A stretch of DNA of 64,000 nt from Natronorubrum tibetense GA33. GTDB lineage: Archaea; Halobacteriota; Halobacteria; Halobacteriales; Natrialbaceae. The notes under the pieces were generated by a model. The model searched no databases, had not been told where the DNA came from, and worked only from the letters and a program-made list of their open reading frames with translations. Below are positions 8,663 through 17,214 of this stretch, piece by piece. Made by a program: the position numbers and the translations under genes. The DNA lies in contig NZ_KB913017.1 in the NCBI RefSeq assembly GCF_000383975.1, positions 2,593,527-2,657,526 on the forward strand. The letters are read 5' to 3'. How positions within the stretch are numbered: the first letter of the stretch is position 1; each line of letters opens with the position of its first letter.

Positions 8663-9106
8663 ATGTTCGAGACGATTCTGCTCCCGACCGACGGCAGCCA
8701 GCACGCCGAAGCCGCGGCCGAAACCGGCCTCGAGCTCGCGGGCGTCCACGACGCGGCGGTTCACGTCGTCTGCGTGGCCGATACGGGCCCGCTGAGCGAT
8801 CTTCGTCTTCCCGGCGACGCTGCGAGTGCCGAAGACGCAATGCGCCAGCGCGCCCAGGAGTCCGTCGACACGATCGTCGAGCGGGCCGAAGACGCTGGTC
8901 TCGAGGTGACCGGCACCGTTCTGGAGGGGCCGCCCGAGCACGAACTGCTCGAGTACGTCGACGAGGTCGGCGCCGACCTCGTCGTGCTGTCCACCCGCGG
9001 CCGCGGCGGCGTCCACCGGATGGCGCTGGGGAGCGTCACCGACCACGTGATCCGGTTCGGCGACGTTCCCGTTTTCGTGGCGAACTCGGGTTCGCGCTCG
9101 GCGTGA
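8663..9106 (+). CDS. Universal stress protein, UspA family
   Basis: This 147-aa Usp starts at ATG 8663 (MFETILLPTDGSQHAEAA), with the DGS motif following the first strand. The ATP-binding loop is STRGRGGVHRMALGSVTDHV (G-x2-G-x9-G-S), and the last strand is VPVFVAN. An upstream in-frame ATG at 8606 adds 19 non-family residues and is unlikely. The gene follows the ABC operon by 75 bp on the same strand. No link between the two can be shown. Confidence 0.9.
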   Translation: MFETILLPTDGSQHAEAAAETGLELAGVHDAAVHVVCVADTGPLSDLRLPGDAASAEDAMRQRAQESVDTIVERAEDAGLEVTGTVLEGPPEHELLEYVDEVGADLVVLSTRGRGGVHRMALGSVTDHVIRFGDVPVFVANSGSRSA

Positions 9107-9221
9107 GAAATGGCAGTCTCATCGGTGGTCAACTCTGTCCACCGCTCACTAGCTGGGCAAACTGAACACCGAGTTGACTCGTAGGAGAAAACACTTATTC
9201 AGCTATTTAATTTAATCTGAT

Positions 9222-9653
9222 ATGAATCGGAGAACGGCCCTGACGCTGATTGGTACCGGGGCAGCGACGTGGGGCGCAGGGTGTCTTTCAGTCGAGGAAG
9301 CGGGCCCTATCAATTTTGAACTCCTGAATTTTACCTATGACACACATCAAGTTGAGACCACCATCACCGATGAAGATGAGAATAACGTGCTCGAAGAGAC
9401 CTACGAAATTAAGGAACGACAGGATGGATCGAGGGTAATTCGAGAAGAAGGATTTACCGAAGCTACCAATGGAGACACCTTCAATATTATCGTGGCGCTC
9501 TCTGACGAAGAGCCAGAGGAGGGAGAATTCCGAATGACGTGCAATGAGAGTAATAGAACCGAGGACGTGTTCTTCGCCGAAATACGCGAAACCCACGATG
9601 GAGACCATACATACTTTGAATTTCAACAATCAACCTGCAGTAGCGGACTCTAA
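9222..9653 (+). CDS. Small Tat lipoprotein, AT-richer orphan
   Basis: This 143-aa secreted protein starts with MNRRTALTLIGTG (twin Arg at 3-4) and a lipobox GAGC with Cys21. The mature part looks like an all-beta domain with two further Cys residues (in MTCNES and STCSSG) that could form a disulphide. The gene and its surroundings (about 9180-9800) are clearly lower in GC than the rest of the window and use A/T-ending codons, which suggests recent acquisition or a fast-evolving accessory gene. An AT-rich promoter region (ACTTATTC near 9190) lies at leaderless spacing. The function is unknown. Confidence 0.7.
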   Translation: MNRRTALTLIGTGAATWGAGCLSVEEAGPINFELLNFTYDTHQVETTITDEDENNVLEETYEIKERQDGSRVIREEGFTEATNGDTFNIIVALSDEEPEEGEFRMTCNESNRTEDVFFAEIRETHDGDHTYFEFQQSTCSSGL

Positions 9654-9814
9654 CGATACTATTGCACCTGCTATTTCCTATCTTTCACTAACGGAACGTG
9701 GTATGTATATCACCTGTACTGTACGACACAATATCGAACCATTCGTTCACTGCACCCCTTCGATTTTCGGAATAAGCAATAGCGCGGCGGTTGGCACCGC
9801 TTTCGACGGCTCCC

Positions 9815-10600
9815 TCAAAAGCTGAAGAGGTCGACGCCGCCCGTGACACCGATCACCTGCCCGGTCACGTACGACGCCTGCTCCGAGCAGAGGTAGGTGA
9901 CCATGTTGGCGACATCCTCCTCGGTCCCGAGGTGGCGCATCGGTGTCGCTTCGGCGATGCGCGCGTAGTACTCGTCGACGTTCTCGCGGAGTTCGTCTGG
10001 ATCCATGTCGGCCCAGTCGCCGACGACGATGTTCGGCGCGATGACGTTCGAGGTGACGCCCGATTGGGCCCCTTCGAGTGCCATCGTCCGCCCCAGTCCG
10101 ATCATCGCAGCTTTCGTCGCCGAGTAGGAGAGCTGACCGAAGCCGCCGTACCAGCCGGCCATCGAGGACATGTTGACGACGCGGCCCCAGCCGCGCTCGC
10201 ACATCTCCGGGAAGACTTCCTTGCTGATATTGTACGTCCCGGTGAGATTGATCTCGACATCACGGCTCCAGACATCGTCGTCGTAGTCGCCGACGCGCGA
10301 GCGGGCGTCGACCATCGCAGCGTTGTTGACGAGGATATCGACGCCGCCGAACTCGTCGCGTACGTCGGCCATCGAGTGCTGAACGTCGTCCACGTCGGTC
10401 AGGTCGCACTCGAGGGCCATCGCGTCGCCCGCGCCCGCCGTCCCGTCGATCTCGTCGGCGACCTCGCTCGCCCCGTCGGCGTCGACGTCGAGGACGACGA
10501 CGTTCGCGCCCTCGTTCGCGAGCAGTCGGCAGTCGGCGCTTCCGATTCGTCCGGCACCGCCGGTGACGACGGCGGTCCTGTTCTGGAGTCCGAAGTCCAT
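9815..10600 (-). CDS. Short-chain dehydrogenase/reductase (FabG-like)
   Basis: This 261-aa classical SDR uses NAD(P)H to oxidise or reduce a hydroxyl or keto substrate. The cofactor motif is TGGAGRIG near residue 14, the NNAA motif is around residue 87, and the catalytic Ser and Y-S-A-T-K lie in MSSMAG and LSYSATKAAM. The start MDFGLQNR is chosen because a TATA-like AGAATTACC lies about 32 nt upstream; the MQRS start 12 bp earlier is the alternative. It is divergent from a CoA-racemase-like gene, which hints at acyl-CoA metabolism (for example a 3-hydroxyacyl-CoA step), but the substrate is not determined. Confidence 0.9.
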   Translation of the reverse strand: MDFGLQNRTAVVTGGAGRIGSADCRLLANEGANVVVLDVDADGASEVADEIDGTAGAGDAMALECDLTDVDDVQHSMADVRDEFGGVDILVNNAAMVDARSRVGDYDDDVWSRDVEINLTGTYNISKEVFPEMCERGWGRVVNMSSMAGWYGGFGQLSYSATKAAMIGLGRTMALEGAQSGVTSNVIAPNIVVGDWADMDPDELRENVDEYYARIAEATPMRHLGTEEDVANMVTYLCSEQASYVTGQVIGVTGGVDLFSF

Positions 10601-10689
10601 AGATCGCTGCATATTCCGCCGACGGAGGTAATTCTTTGGGAGAGAACAACACGCACACCACCGGTCGGTAATCGAACCCACCCCATACG

Positions 10690-10697
10690 ATAAAGTA
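10690..10697 (+). promoter_or_regulatory. TATA-like box for CaiB-family gene
   Basis: ATAAAGTA is centred about 26 nt before ATG 10720, consistent with leaderless transcription of the racemase-like gene. Confidence 0.45.
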
Positions 10698-10719
10698 TCG
10701 GTACATCGAGAACTCGGTT

Positions 10720-11895
10720 ATGAGACTCGACGGCGTTCGCGTGCTCGATCTCTCGCGGCTGTTGCCCGGCCCGTACGCGACCCAGTTACTGGCCGACTCA
10801 GGTGCCGAAGTCGTGAAGGTAGAGGACACCGGCGCGGGTGACTACGCCCGGTTCATGGGACCGGAGACGGATCGCGGCTTCGGCGCGATTTTCGATATGG
10901 TCAACCGAGGGAAACGCAGCGTCGCGATCGACCTGAAAAACGAGGACGGCAGAAATGCGTTCTACCGACTCGTCGAGGACGCAGACATCGTCTTCGAGGG
11001 CTTTCGTCCCGGCGTCGTGGACCGACTGGGGATCGACTACGAGACGCTCACCGAGTACAACGACGAACTGATCTACTGTTCGCTCACGGGGTACGGACAG
11101 GAGGGTCCCTGGGCGGACCGCGCCGGCCACGACCTCAACTACGTCGCGCTGGCCGGCTTACTCGATATGACTCGAGAGTCGCCAGACGAAAAACCACAGA
11201 TGCCCGGCTATCCGATCGGCGATATGGCCGGCGGCCTGTTCACTGCGTTCGCCATCGTCGAGGCGGTACTCGCGCGCGAACTCGGCAACAGCGACGGCGA
11301 GTACATCGACATCGCGATGGCCGATGTCGTGGCGTCGTTCGCCCAACCGGTCGCCTACCAGGCACTCACGGGCGACCCCGCCGAACCGCGACCCGGCGCG
11401 ACGTCGCTTACGGGCGGTGTGCCGTGGTACGATAGCTACGAAACCGCAGACGGAAAGTGGGTGACCCTGGCCGCCCTCGAGCCCCAGTTTTGGGACGCCT
11501 TCTGCGACGCCGTCGACCGGAACGATCTCGTCGACGAACACGGGTCCGAAGATCCGAACGTGCTGGCGGCGCTCGGGGACGAACTCCGTGACCTCTTCCG
11601 CGAGCGCACGCGAGACGAGTGGGAGACCCAGCTCGCGGACGTCGACGCGGCGTTCGCGGGCGTCTACTCGCCCGCCGAGACGGTTGACCATCCTCAGATT
11701 CGGGCTCGAGGGATCCTGAACGGGGCGGATGACGCACCGCCGCGGATCGGCTACCCTGCACGCCACGCCACCGGGCCGACGGCGACCGTCGAGAGCGTTC
11801 CGACACAGGGCGAACACACTCGCGAGTATCTCGCTGACGCGGGGTACGACGAAGCGGAGATCGAGGCGTTGCTCGAGTCCGGTAGCGTTCGGTGA
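10720..11895 (+). CDS. CaiB/BaiF family protein, alpha-methylacyl-CoA racemase-like
   Basis: This 391-aa family III CoA-transferase-fold protein starts MRLDGVRVLDLSRLLPGP, typical of the family. Residues matching the acid-base set of alpha-methylacyl-CoA racemases are present: His137 in GHDLNY, Asp168 in GDMAGG and a Glu in ALEPQFW. Plain CoA-transferases in the family keep the Asp but usually not the full set, so racemase activity on 2-methylacyl-CoA is the better guess. The adjacent divergent SDR would fit branched acyl-CoA turnover. Annotation as formyl-CoA- or succinyl-CoA-type transferase cannot be excluded. Confidence 0.85.
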   Translation: MRLDGVRVLDLSRLLPGPYATQLLADSGAEVVKVEDTGAGDYARFMGPETDRGFGAIFDMVNRGKRSVAIDLKNEDGRNAFYRLVEDADIVFEGFRPGVVDRLGIDYETLTEYNDELIYCSLTGYGQEGPWADRAGHDLNYVALAGLLDMTRESPDEKPQMPGYPIGDMAGGLFTAFAIVEAVLARELGNSDGEYIDIAMADVVASFAQPVAYQALTGDPAEPRPGATSLTGGVPWYDSYETADGKWVTLAALEPQFWDAFCDAVDRNDLVDEHGSEDPNVLAALGDELRDLFRERTRDEWETQLADVDAAFAGVYSPAETVDHPQIRARGILNGADDAPPRIGYPARHATGPTATVESVPTQGEHTREYLADAGYDEAEIEALLESGSVR

Positions 11896-12379
11896 CCCGC
11901 CACCTTCGTCACGTCGTGGGACGGTCGGACACCGAAACAGTATCGAGAACGCGACTTTATCCAGAGAAAGAGCCAATATGTGCCATATTGCCCTACAACA
12001 TGGTGAATCTCAAATGGACCGGTGCAAGAATCACTACGAGTGTGGGAAATTTTCAACCGAGGTCCACCCCGGTCTCCTACCGTGCGAACTGTCCCGACTG
12101 CGGTGGCTCGCTTCGTTCGACGACCACGGCGGTCGAACTGGCCCTTGACGCCGTTGGAGGCCCCGGTTAGTTACGCTTCCTCCCGCCGAGTCAGTTGTTG
12201 TACGCCTGGTTCGTTCGTCAGTGCGTCTCCAGCATCGACGGTGGCGTCCGAACCGATGCAAAAATTGGCTGTTTGTATTATTATACCGGCTCAAAACTCC
12301 ATTCAACAATTCTACTAGGCCATATAGTGTGTATGTCCGCAGAGATTATGTAGTGCAATTCGGTACCATTATCCAAGCG
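11896..12379. other. 484-bp gap holding a broken zinc-ribbon gene
   Basis: No intact gene is recognisable between the racemase-like gene and the CBS gene. Positions 11979-12170 hold pieces of a small zinc-ribbon protein in two frames (listed separately). Positions 12270-12370 are AT-rich and probably contain the promoter of the CBS protein. Confidence 0.5.
11979..12170 (+). pseudogene. Frameshifted remnant of a small rubrerythrin-like zinc-ribbon protein
   Basis: From ATG 11979 one frame reads M-D-R-C-K-N-H-Y-E-C-G-K-F-S-T-E-V-H-P-G in its middle part. The other frame then gives C-P-D-C-G-G-S-L-R-S-T-T-T-A-V-E up to a TAG at 12168-12170. Haloarchaea carry many approximately 50-residue proteins with the pattern YEC-x2-CG...E-x2-PG-x-CP-x-CGG...R. 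Here the first CxxC is shortened and the two halves are out of frame, so this looks like a decayed copy. A sequencing indel is the alternative explanation. Confidence 0.4.
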
Positions 12380-12829
12380 ATGATCGAAATTCCAATCGAA
12401 CACGCGCTGACTCGTTCCGCTCGAACACTCCGTCCGGAGACGCCCGTGAGCGAGGCCGCCCAGCGACTGCGCGATCCGGATGTCCCGGCGCTGGTCGTCC
12501 TCGAGGATGAAACCGTCGTGGGGATCGTCACCGAATCGGACATCGTCGCGTTCGTGGCCGAAACCCTCGAATCCTACCCAGTCGAGACCATCATGTCCGC
12601 ACCCGTGACTACGATCTCCCCGAGCGAATCGATCACGGCCGCCGCCGAGACGATGCGGACGGACGGCGTGAAACACCTGCCCGTCGTCGAGGGAGAGACC
12701 TACTGTGGCCTCGTCTCGATTTCGACGCTTGCGCCGTACCTCTCGCGGCGCCGACTCGACATCGACTGGCAAGACGACCCGATCCGAATCGGTGCCGACG
12801 ACGGTTCCGGCATTCCCGTCAGCGAATAG
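12380..12829 (+). CDS. Two-CBS-domain protein
   Basis: This 149-aa protein consists of a tandem CBS pair (Bateman module) that binds adenine nucleotides or related ligands. CBS1 covers about residues 10-65 (ALVVLEDETVVGIVTESDIV) and CBS2 residues 72-130 (VETIMSAPVTTISP then HLPVVEGETYCGLVSIS). Start ATG 12380 (MIEIPIEHALTRSARTL) places the first domain at the N-terminus; the longer upstream frame is AT-rich non-coding sequence. No effector domain is fused. Its target protein or process is unknown. Confidence 0.9.
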   Translation: MIEIPIEHALTRSARTLRPETPVSEAAQRLRDPDVPALVVLEDETVVGIVTESDIVAFVAETLESYPVETIMSAPVTTISPSESITAAAETMRTDGVKHLPVVEGETYCGLVSISTLAPYLSRRRLDIDWQDDPIRIGADDGSGIPVSE

Positions 12830-12943
12830 CGAGCGCATCAGCTTCTCGTCCACATCTCCTCGCCTTCTCGACGTTCTCTCGTTGACTTCGTCCGCGAAAC
12901 ATCTCGAGTGTGACCCGTTTCGCGCGTGTTCCGTCTCGAGCAC

Positions 12944-13462
12944 TCACTCGAACAGTTCTGTGTGTCGTCCGGCGAGATTCGTGTACTCGCCCGACGCGAA
13001 CTCCTCGAATATCGCTTCCGCGTCGGTCCCCGTCTCCTCAAGCGGCGTGCTCCTGGCTGGGACGCCGCGAGCGAACGATTCCGGCGGGATGTCGTACTCG
13101 TCGGGGATCACCGTACCGGCGGCGACAACGCTGCCCGCTCCGACCGTCGCTCCGGTATTGACCGTCGCGTTGAACCCGACCAGCGCTCGCTCCTCGACGG
13201 TCGCCTCGTTGAGGACCGCGCCGTGTCCGACCATGACGCGCTCTTCTAGGGTCGACGCGTGGATCGTGGCATTGTCGCCGACGTGTGCCTGCTGACCGAC
13301 GCGAACGGGACCGATATCGCCGCGGAGGACGACACCCGGCCAGACGCTCGCCTCGCTCTCGATGCGGACGTCGCCGACCAGAATCGCATCTCGACTCACC
13401 GACGCGCCGTCGTCGATCGTCGGTCGTTCCCCCTCGAACTCGTAGGTTCGGCTATCGACCAT
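12944..13462 (-). CDS. Gamma-carbonic-anhydrase-like left-handed beta-helix protein
   Basis: This 172-aa hexapeptide-repeat protein (repeats about residues 14-130, e.g. ILVGDV, VWPGVV, MVGHGA) is of the gamma-CA/YrdA type. Arg47 and Asp49 (LRGDIG) and the His of IHAS (His68) and VGHG (His80) match conserved family positions. The third metal ligand, normally a His five residues after the second (GH-x4-H), is Asn85 here (GHGAVLNEA). Zinc binding may therefore be altered and CO2 hydration activity is doubtful. ATG 13462 (MVDSRTYEFEG) is chosen over one five codons upstream. Confidence 0.85.
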   Translation of the reverse strand: MVDSRTYEFEGERPTIDDGASVSRDAILVGDVRIESEASVWPGVVLRGDIGPVRVGQQAHVGDNATIHASTLEERVMVGHGAVLNEATVEERALVGFNATVNTGATVGAGSVVAAGTVIPDEYDIPPESFARGVPARSTPLEETGTDAEAIFEEFASGEYTNLAGRHTELFE

Positions 13463-13616
13463 AGGTGATCGGACCACAATTACACCTATAATACCGAATC
13501 AGGATCGTCCTGACAGTCAGTATCGAATGAGGCTCGATCCGGAGGAGAGCAGCCTCACTGACAGGTCTGAATCCCCACCTAATGCCATTTAGATACATTT
13601 GAGGGTGTGCAAGCCC

Positions 13617-13626
13617 GCTATTTATC
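13617..13626 (+). promoter_or_regulatory. TATA-like box for the coiled-coil/HhH gene
   Basis: GCTATTTATC lies about 35 nt before ATG 13657, close to the spacing seen at other genes in the window. Confidence 0.4.
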
Positions 13627-13656
13627 CCCCGTCGGACCCCATCTCCACTCGAGAAC

Positions 13657-14499
13657 ATGAGTCAATCACAATCCCCGATCCGAGCGATGTTCGACGTGCA
13701 GCGAACCGCAGTCAAACAGAGCCAACAGCTGTTCAAGCAGGGACTGGCCGCCCAGCGCACCGTCGATACGATAGCGCTTACCGGTCTCAAAGGCCAGCAG
13801 TCGCTCCAGCGCCAGCAACTCGAACTCGCGCAGGCGGCCACCCACGGCTACGTCAACACGACGGCCGCACTGTTCCCCAGCGACGAGCCCTCGGACGCCC
13901 ACCGAACCATCGACGAGACGTTCGCACAGCTGAAAACGACCCACGCCGAGTTCTACGACGCCATCGAGGCCGAACTCGAGCGAGACGTCGATTCCGCGAC
14001 CGAGCTCTCCAGCGAGTTCGTCGACGCCCTCGACGAGCAGACCGAACAGCTCCTCGAGATGTCCCACTCGATCGAAGACCAGACGGTCGAGAACGTAAGC
14101 GAACTCTCGGGACAGCTCCACGAGCAACTCGAGCAGACCCAGCAGCTCCAGGACGAACTCGAGGACCAACTCGAGCGCCAGACCGGCGATGTCGCGGACC
14201 TGCTCGAACGGCAGGCCGAACAGGTCGAGGAGTTCCAACAGCAACTCGAGGAGCAGGCCGAGGACGTCACCCAACAGCTCCAGAGTCAGCAGGTCGAGTC
14301 CCAGACGAAGATCGATACCGACGCAGAGCACACGCTCGAGTCGATCGAGGGTATCGACGTCGAAACCCGCGAGCAACTCTCGGACGCCGGTATCGCGACG
14401 ATCGACGACCTCGTGCGCGCCGACGCCGAATCCGTTTCCGAGGCTGCCGAGGTCTCGACCAGCGACGCCGAGGAGTGGATCGAACAGGCGGAAGCCTAA
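13657..14499 (+). CDS. Coiled-coil protein with C-terminal helix-hairpin-helix domain
   Basis: This 280-aa protein is Gln/Glu-rich. Residues 1-75 resemble an amphipathic phasin-like helix region (AMFDVQRTAVKQSQQLFKQG), and residues 85-215 are a long predicted coiled coil of Q-L-E repeats. The last 55 residues form a helix-hairpin-helix module (IEGIDVETREQLSDAGIATIDDL) of the kind used for DNA or protein contacts. An N-terminal association with granules or surfaces is an inference from helix character only. No phaE or phaC gene lies nearby, so phasin function is not asserted. Confidence 0.75.
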   Translation: MSQSQSPIRAMFDVQRTAVKQSQQLFKQGLAAQRTVDTIALTGLKGQQSLQRQQLELAQAATHGYVNTTAALFPSDEPSDAHRTIDETFAQLKTTHAEFYDAIEAELERDVDSATELSSEFVDALDEQTEQLLEMSHSIEDQTVENVSELSGQLHEQLEQTQQLQDELEDQLERQTGDVADLLERQAEQVEEFQQQLEEQAEDVTQQLQSQQVESQTKIDTDAEHTLESIEGIDVETREQLSDAGIATIDDLVRADAESVSEAAEVSTSDAEEWIEQAEA

Positions 14500-14550
14500 C
14501 GCGACCTGATCGACGTATACCGGTTCTCTCTTCGATAGATCTAGCTACGT

Positions 14551-14662
14551 CGACCGTTGTCCGTTGACTGTCGACCGATGACCGTCGACCGTTGACTGTC
14601 TACCGATGTCCGTCGACCGGTGTCCGTCGACTGTCGACCGTCGACCGTTGTCCGTTGATCGG
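14551..14662. repeat. Heptanucleotide tandem array, 16 units
   Basis: Exactly 112 bp can be divided into 16 consecutive 7-nt units with the consensus YGACCGT (equivalently ACCGTYG), for example CGACCGT, TGTCCGT, TGACTGT and CGACCGA. Variation is confined mainly to positions 1, 3, 5 and 7. It occupies the space between the HhH protein and the PAP2 phosphatase, upstream of the latter's promoter. A related 7-nt array occurs at 32621-32655. Confidence 0.85.
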
Positions 14663-14698
14663 CTCATCTCCCGTTTTCCACTGCCGCTCTTGTTGACT

Positions 14699-14708
14699 AT
14701 ATTATAAA
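14699..14708 (+). promoter_or_regulatory. TATA box for PAP2 phosphatase
   Basis: ATATTATAAA is centred about 33 nt before ATG 14737 and directly follows the heptamer array. Confidence 0.55.
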
Positions 14709-14736
14709 CCGACACGTATAACGTCCCGTTAATCAA

Positions 14737-15660
14737 ATGACAGTACCGATGTGGTTCGAGTCGGCACAGGTCGAACTCGTTCGGGATACGTTTCCGGAGT
14801 GGGCGGCGTTTCTGTTCGCCGTCCTCTCCTATCTCGGGAGCGTCTGGTTCGTCGCGCCGGCGGTCGTGCTGGCCTACTGGTTTCGAGATCGGCATCGGTT
14901 CGCCTCGTGGCTGGGAATCGTCATCGGCGGCTACGCTGTCATGCTCGGACTGAAGGGAATTTTCGAGACGCCGCGGCCGGGCGTCGGTCCCGCCATTACC
15001 CCTGAATCATTGCCAACAGTCGTCGCGTTGCTCTACGCACCAGCCGTCGAGGTCTCCTCGACGAGTTTTCCGAGCGGTCACGCCGTCGCTGCAACGGTCG
15101 TCTGGACGATGTTCGCCCTCGAGTCCGACGTCGGAACGCAACGACAGCGACTTTTCGGGGCCGCCACGATGGTCGCCCTCGTCGGATTCGCTCGAGTCGG
15201 GGCCGGCGTCCACTTTCCGATCGACGTCCTCGTCGGAACGGTCGCCGGCGTCTGCTACCTACTGTTCGTGCTGACGGTTCGGCACCGAGTACGCGCTCGA
15301 AGCGGTGACCACGCTGCGGCGAATGCGACGTTTACAATCGCCGCGGTGCTTGCACTCGCGGCTTTCTGGACCAGCGGCCGACCGGATACGATGGCGCTGT
15401 TCGGCGGCTGTCTCGGGTGCCTGCTCGCCTGGCAGTACGCGACGCCCTCGCGGGAGCCGTGGCCGCTGACGCTGCAGGTTGGGATCCGCGCGACGGTCGG
15501 TATCGCTGCGCTTGCACTCGTCGCGCTCGTGTTGCTCGTCGTCGAGAGTCTCCTCGTCTGGCTGGCCGTCGGTCTCGGGGGCGGCCTGCTCGTCGTCGGG
15601 CTCCCACGGTTGGCCAGCCGAACCGCCGTTTCGCGGGCACAGACGGAACTCGTCAGTTGA
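14737..15660 (+). CDS. PAP2-family membrane phosphatase
   Basis: This 307-aa polytopic phosphatase has the three-part catalytic signature of type-2 phosphatidic acid phosphatases: K73-x6-R80-P81 (KGIFETPRP), PSGH at 112-115 and R153-x5-H159-x3-D163 (RVGAGVHFPID). It probably dephosphorylates isoprenoid or lipid phosphates at the membrane. The C-terminal third (residues 190-300) adds extra helices beyond the core domain. It is transcribed alone, with a clear TATA box. The natural substrate cannot be read from sequence. Confidence 0.92.
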   Translation: MTVPMWFESAQVELVRDTFPEWAAFLFAVLSYLGSVWFVAPAVVLAYWFRDRHRFASWLGIVIGGYAVMLGLKGIFETPRPGVGPAITPESLPTVVALLYAPAVEVSSTSFPSGHAVAATVVWTMFALESDVGTQRQRLFGAATMVALVGFARVGAGVHFPIDVLVGTVAGVCYLLFVLTVRHRVRARSGDHAAANATFTIAAVLALAAFWTSGRPDTMALFGGCLGCLLAWQYATPSREPWPLTLQVGIRATVGIAALALVALVLLVVESLLVWLAVGLGGGLLVVGLPRLASRTAVSRAQTELVS

Positions 15661-15823
15661 CGATCGGTTGGCAGTCTCGAGTTCGGGCACGACTAACGAA
15701 CGATAGATTTGGACGACAGTCGATACGACTGTAGCTGCTACAGAACATCGAACGGAAAAGCGGAAAGAGAAACCATCAGTGAGTGCGTAACGGCGTCGAA
15801 CGCCGTCGGCCGTACGTACGTAC

Positions 15824-17176
15824 TTAGAACGTCTCGAGGTAGCGGTCGAGTTCCCAGTCGGAGACGTCGACGAGGTACTCTTCGAACTCCTGGCGCTTGG
15901 CTTCGACGAACTTCGACGCGATGTGTTCGCCGAGTGCGTTGTAGATCGCCTCGTCTTTCTCGAGTGCGTCGACGGCCTCGCCGAGGTTCGCCGGCAGGGT
16001 ATCGATGCCGTACTCGTCGCGTTTCGCCTCGTCGAACTCGTAGATGTTCTCGCGAACCGGATCGGGTGCTTCGAGATCCTGTTCGATGCCGTCAAGACCG
16101 GCGTGGATCATGACGGCGATGGCGAGATAGGGGTTACACGATGGATCCGGCGAGCGCAGTTCGACACGCGAAGCGGCCGGGACGCGGGCCGCCGGTTTGC
16201 GGATCAGGGCCGAGCGGTTGCGGTCGGACCAAGCGACATAGACGGGTGCCTCGTAGCCAGGGACGAGTCGTTTGTAGCTGTTGACCGTCGGGTTCGCGAT
16301 AGCCGTAATTGCGGGCGCGTGCTCGAGGATGCCCGCGAGGAACGAGTGAGCGGTGTCGCTGAGGTTGAACTCGTCGTCGTCGTCGTGGAACGCGTTCTCA
16401 CCGTCCTCGAACAGAGAGAGATGCGTGTGCATGCCCGAGCCGTTGATCTTCGGGATCGGCTTCGGCATGAACGTCGCGTGCTGGTCGTGCTGTGCGGCGA
16501 TCGCCCGAACGACAGTACGGAAGGTGCCGACGTTGTCCGCCGTCGTCAACGCGTCGTCGTACTCGAAATTGATCTCGTGTTGGCCCTTGGCGACTTCGTG
16601 GTGACTGGCTTCGATCTCGAAGTCCATGCTCTCGAGGCCGTAGATGATGTCGCGGCGGACGTCGCTGGCGAGGTCTTTCGGGGCGAGGTCGAAGTAGCCG
16701 CCCTGGTCGCCGGTTTTGGTCGTCGCGCGACCGTCCTCGTCCTCCTCGAAGAGGAAGAACTCCGGTTCCGGCGCGGCGTTGACCTCGTAGCCCATCTCGT
16801 CGGCGCGGTCGAGCGCGTTCTTGAGAACGCGTCGTGGGTCGCCCTCGAACGGTTCGCCGGTCGACGTGTTATACACGTCACAGATCATTCGGGCCGCGGC
16901 GCTTTCTTCCTTCTGGCGCCACGGGAGGATGGCGAACGTGTCCGGGTCTGGAACCAGACGCATGTCCGATTCCTGAATGCGGACGAACCCCTCGATCGAG
17001 GAGCCGTCGAAGTAGATCCCATCGGTAAACGCCTTCTCCGCCTGACGTGCCGGGACGGAGACGTTCTTTACGGTGCCAAGAATGTCAGTAAACTGGAGAC
17101 GAAGGAAGTCTACGTCTTCCGCTTCGATCTCGTCTAATACGGCCTGTTCGGATTCAGTGATGTTTCCGCTTGTCAT
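15824..17176 (-). CDS. glnA: Glutamine synthetase, type I
   Basis: This 450-aa enzyme makes glutamine from glutamate, ammonia and ATP as the entry point of nitrogen assimilation. The beta-grasp N-domain carries [11 protein letters not shown] and the FDGSSIEGF loop. The catalytic domain contains the metal- and glutamate-binding segments [22 protein letters not shown] and [11 protein letters not shown], and the arginine-rich NRSALIRKP. It is divergent from an Lrp/AsnC regulator across a 125-bp region, an arrangement that suggests control by that regulator. Several GlnA-like paralogues exist in haloarchaea, but all catalytic motifs are intact here. Confidence 0.97.
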   Translation of the reverse strand: MTSGNITESEQAVLDEIEAEDVDFLRLQFTDILGTVKNVSVPARQAEKAFTDGIYFDGSSIEGFVRIQESDMRLVPDPDTFAILPWRQKEESAAARMICDVYNTSTGEPFEGDPRRVLKNALDRADEMGYEVNAAPEPEFFLFEEDEDGRATTKTGDQGGYFDLAPKDLASDVRRDIIYGLESMDFEIEASHHEVAKGQHEINFEYDDALTTADNVGTFRTVVRAIAAQHDQHATFMPKPIPKINGSGMHTHLSLFEDGENAFHDDDDEFNLSDTAHSFLAGILEHAPAITAIANPTVNSYKRLVPGYEAPVYVAWSDRNRSALIRKPAARVPAASRVELRSPDPSCNPYLAIAVMIHAGLDGIEQDLEAPDPVRENIYEFDEAKRDEYGIDTLPANLGEAVDALEKDEAIYNALGEHIASKFVEAKRQEFEEYLVDVSDWELDRYLETF

Positions 17177-17206
17177 CTTCTCGTCGTTCTACCCAAGTAA
17201 CTCTGC

Positions 17207-17214
17207 TACTAAAA
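17207..17214 (-). promoter_or_regulatory. TATA-like box for glnA within the glnA-lrp divergent region
   Basis: On the minus strand this reads TTTTAGTA, about 35 nt before the glnA ATG. The 125-bp region 17177-17301 serves both glnA and the Lrp gene, so any Lrp operator should lie here; no clear palindrome was recognised. Confidence 0.4.

Noticed and set aside
13657-14499. Naming the coiled-coil/HhH protein as the phasin PhaP
   Set aside because: The N-terminal helix is only generally phasin-like, no polyester synthase genes are near, and the C-terminal HhH domain is not a phasin feature.
14551-14662. CRISPR array
   Set aside because: The repeat unit is 7 nt and contiguous with no spacers, and no cas genes are in the window.
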